Of a DNA stretch of 7,326 bases, positions 6,942 to 7,326 are shown in pieces. How positions within the stretch are numbered: position 1 is the stretch's first letter; each line of letters starts with the position of its first letter. Source of the stretch: CAXSEF01 sp050955025 (GTDB lineage Bacteria > Pseudomonadota > Alphaproteobacteria > Acetobacterales > Acetobacteraceae); NCBI GenBank assembly GCA_050955025.1, contig JBPBQX010000239.1, positions 1 to 7,326 on the forward strand, in the 5' to 3' direction. Position numbers and translations under genes: made by a program. The notes below the pieces were generated by a model that searched no databases, had not been told where the DNA came from, and saw nothing but the letters and a program-made list of their open reading frames with translations.

Positions 6942-6978
6942 GGGGTGCCGATGTGTCATGCGGCGTTGTCTTTTGGAG

Positions 6979-6996
6979 TGTCAGATATTATTGACA
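6979..6996. promoter_or_regulatory. Putative PpsR/CrtJ operator between crtE and crtD
   Basis: The sequence tgtcagatattattgaca is TGTCA-N8-TGACA, a perfect five-base-arm dyad within TGT-N12-ACA. This is a close match to the PpsR/CrtJ consensus and better than the bchC site. It lies 50-67 bases before the crtE ATG and 53-70 bases before the crtD GTG, so one bound repressor could control both directions. Divergent crtD/crtE promoters are known PpsR/CrtJ targets in Rhodobacter. The protein that binds here is inferred, as no ppsR gene is in the window. Confidence 0.8.
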
Positions 6997-7006
6997 TTAC
7001 GGTCAA
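6991..7006. repeat. Second inverted repeat TTGAC-N6-GTCAA overlapping the operator
   Basis: TTGAC (6991-6995) and GTCAA (7002-7006) form a perfect five-base-arm dyad sharing TTGACA with the right arm of the TGT-N12-ACA site. It differs from the FNR/FnrL box (TTGAT-N4-ATCAA) in both arm and spacing, so I do not assign it. It may be a separate regulator site, or a coincidence created by TTGACA-like -35 boxes on both strands. Confidence 0.35.
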
Positions 7007-7048
7007 CCAGGAACTGCGGATGGCCGGCGGCAGCGAGGGTGGGTTCCG

Positions 7049-7326
7049 GTGAGGGAGCGGGTGGCGGTGATCGGCGCCGGCATCGGCGGGCTGGCGGCAG
7101 CGGTGCGGCTGGCGGCGGCGGGACATGCGGTCACGGTGCTCGAGGCGCAGGACGCGCCCGGCGGCAAGATGCGCGAGGTGCGCGCCGGCGGTGGCGGCCG
7201 CGCGATCGACTGCGGGCCGACGGTGCTGACCATGGACTGGGTGTTCGAGGCGCTGTTCGCGGCGGGCGGGGCGCGGCTGCGCGAGCGGGTCGGGCTGGAG
7301 CCGGCGTCGGTGCTGGCGCGCCATGC
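7049..7326 (+). CDS. crtD: Hydroxyneurosporene desaturase, CrtD (5' end only)
   Basis: CrtD is a FAD-dependent carotenoid C3,4-desaturase of the phytoene-desaturase family, acting on 1-hydroxylated acyclic carotenoids in the spheroidene/spirilloxanthin pathway. Only 92 codons are present before the right edge. The N-terminus VAVIGAGIGGLAAAVRLAAAGHAVTVLEA is the FAD/NAD-binding Rossmann motif (GxGxxG, ending in the ribose-binding Glu). It is followed by PGGKMREV and DCGPTVLTMDWVFEALFAAGG. The DxGPTVLTMxxVFEALFA block is typical of CrtD; CrtI differs here. The GTG at 7049 is used because GAGGG (7035-7039) precedes it by nine bases and the product then starts a few residues before the Rossmann strand, as in homologues. 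The ATG at 7020 is in another frame and meets a stop at 7050-7052. It is transcribed away from crtE. Confidence 0.9.
   Translation, partial: MRERVAVIGAGIGGLAAAVRLAAAGHAVTVLEAQDAPGGKMREVRAGGGGRAIDCGPTVLTMDWVFEALFAAGGARLRERVGLEPASVLARH

Larger units (their letters stand above)
6930..7048. promoter_or_regulatory. Divergent crtE/crtD control region
   Basis: These 119 bases separate crtE (-) from crtD (+) and contain the most AT-rich patch of the window (about 6966-7000). On the plus strand a perfect TTGACA (6991-6996) could be a -35 box, but the sequence 17 bases downstream (ctgcgg) is a poor -10. TATTAT (6986-6991) is a good -10 by sequence, but its only upstream TTG partner (TTGTCT, 6966-6971) is 14 bases away, which is short. 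On the minus strand TTGACC (7006-7001) is the best -35 candidate. Exact promoters for the two genes cannot be fixed by eye. The operator in the middle would overlap either one. Confidence 0.6.

Noticed and set aside
6991..7006. FNR/FnrL box in the crtE-crtD gap
   Set aside because: Arms are TTGAC/GTCAA with six bases between, not TTGAT/ATCAA with four.
4689..7052. A 787-codon open frame on the plus strand opposite crtF and crtE
   Set aside because: It is antisense to two clearly recognised genes, its translation is Arg/Gly/Ala low-complexity, and such frames arise from high GC third positions.
7020..7052. Small frame MAGGSEGGFR upstream of crtD as a leader peptide
   Set aside because: The ATG lacks a clear ribosome site, the frame simply ends at a stop overlapping the crtD start, and nothing regulatory (such as codon runs) is seen.
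1..7326. Mobile elements, tRNA/rRNA genes, CRISPR arrays or a hidden defence system
   Set aside because: Nearly all the sequence is accounted for by seven photosynthesis genes, and the three gaps hold only the control elements and hairpins listed. I saw no transposase motifs, tRNA-like cloverleaf or spaced repeats.

Overview
The window is a stretch of the photosynthesis gene cluster (PGC) of a purple or aerobic anoxygenic phototrophic proteobacterium. From the left edge, six genes lie on the minus strand in the transcription order crtE-crtF-bchC-bchX-bchY-bchZ, and crtD diverges on the plus strand at the right edge. This is the conserved 'crtEF-bchCXYZ' carotenoid/bacteriochlorophyll superoperon of alphaproteobacterial PGCs, which in other genomes usually leads into puf genes beyond bchZ. 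That region is outside the window. Very high GC content, extreme third-position G/C use and GGCTCCGCC/GGGCTCTGCCC-type palindromic repeats suggest a high-GC alphaproteobacterium, possibly Rhodospirillales/Acetobacteraceae. The taxon is an inference from impression, not a computed assignment.

Layout. 1-1105 (-): 5' three quarters of bchZ, running off the left edge. 1110-2660 (-): bchY, with a GTG start. 2662-3633 (-): bchX. 3630-4571 (-): bchC. These four genes are packed with gaps of -4, +1 and +4 bases and are probably translationally coupled. 4572-4782: a 211-base regulatory gap upstream of bchC with a TGT-N12-ACA operator of the PpsR/CrtJ type. 4783-5979 (-): crtF. 5980-6062: a gap filled with strong hairpins, which are part of a four-hairpin repeat cluster (5932-6036) that runs into the 5' end of crtF. 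6063-6929 (-): crtE. 6930-7048: divergent control region with a second, more symmetrical TGT-N12-ACA operator. 7049-7326 (+): 5' end of crtD.

How the genes work together. CrtE makes geranylgeranyl diphosphate, the C20 precursor of carotenoids and of the bacteriochlorophyll tail. CrtD and CrtF act late in the carotenoid pathway (3,4-desaturation and 1-hydroxy O-methylation), pointing to spheroidene- or spirilloxanthin-series pigments. BchX, BchY and BchZ form chlorophyllide a oxidoreductase, which reduces ring B to the bacteriochlorin. BchC oxidises the C3 hydroxyethyl group to acetyl. The two PpsR-like operators fit the known joint repression of bch and crt genes by oxygen and light.

No undescribed enzyme system is apparent. 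The most interesting points are non-coding: extra TGTC/GACA half-sites spaced 12-13 bases around both operators, and a palindromic repeat cluster that appears to supply the start codon and first ~20 codons of crtF.
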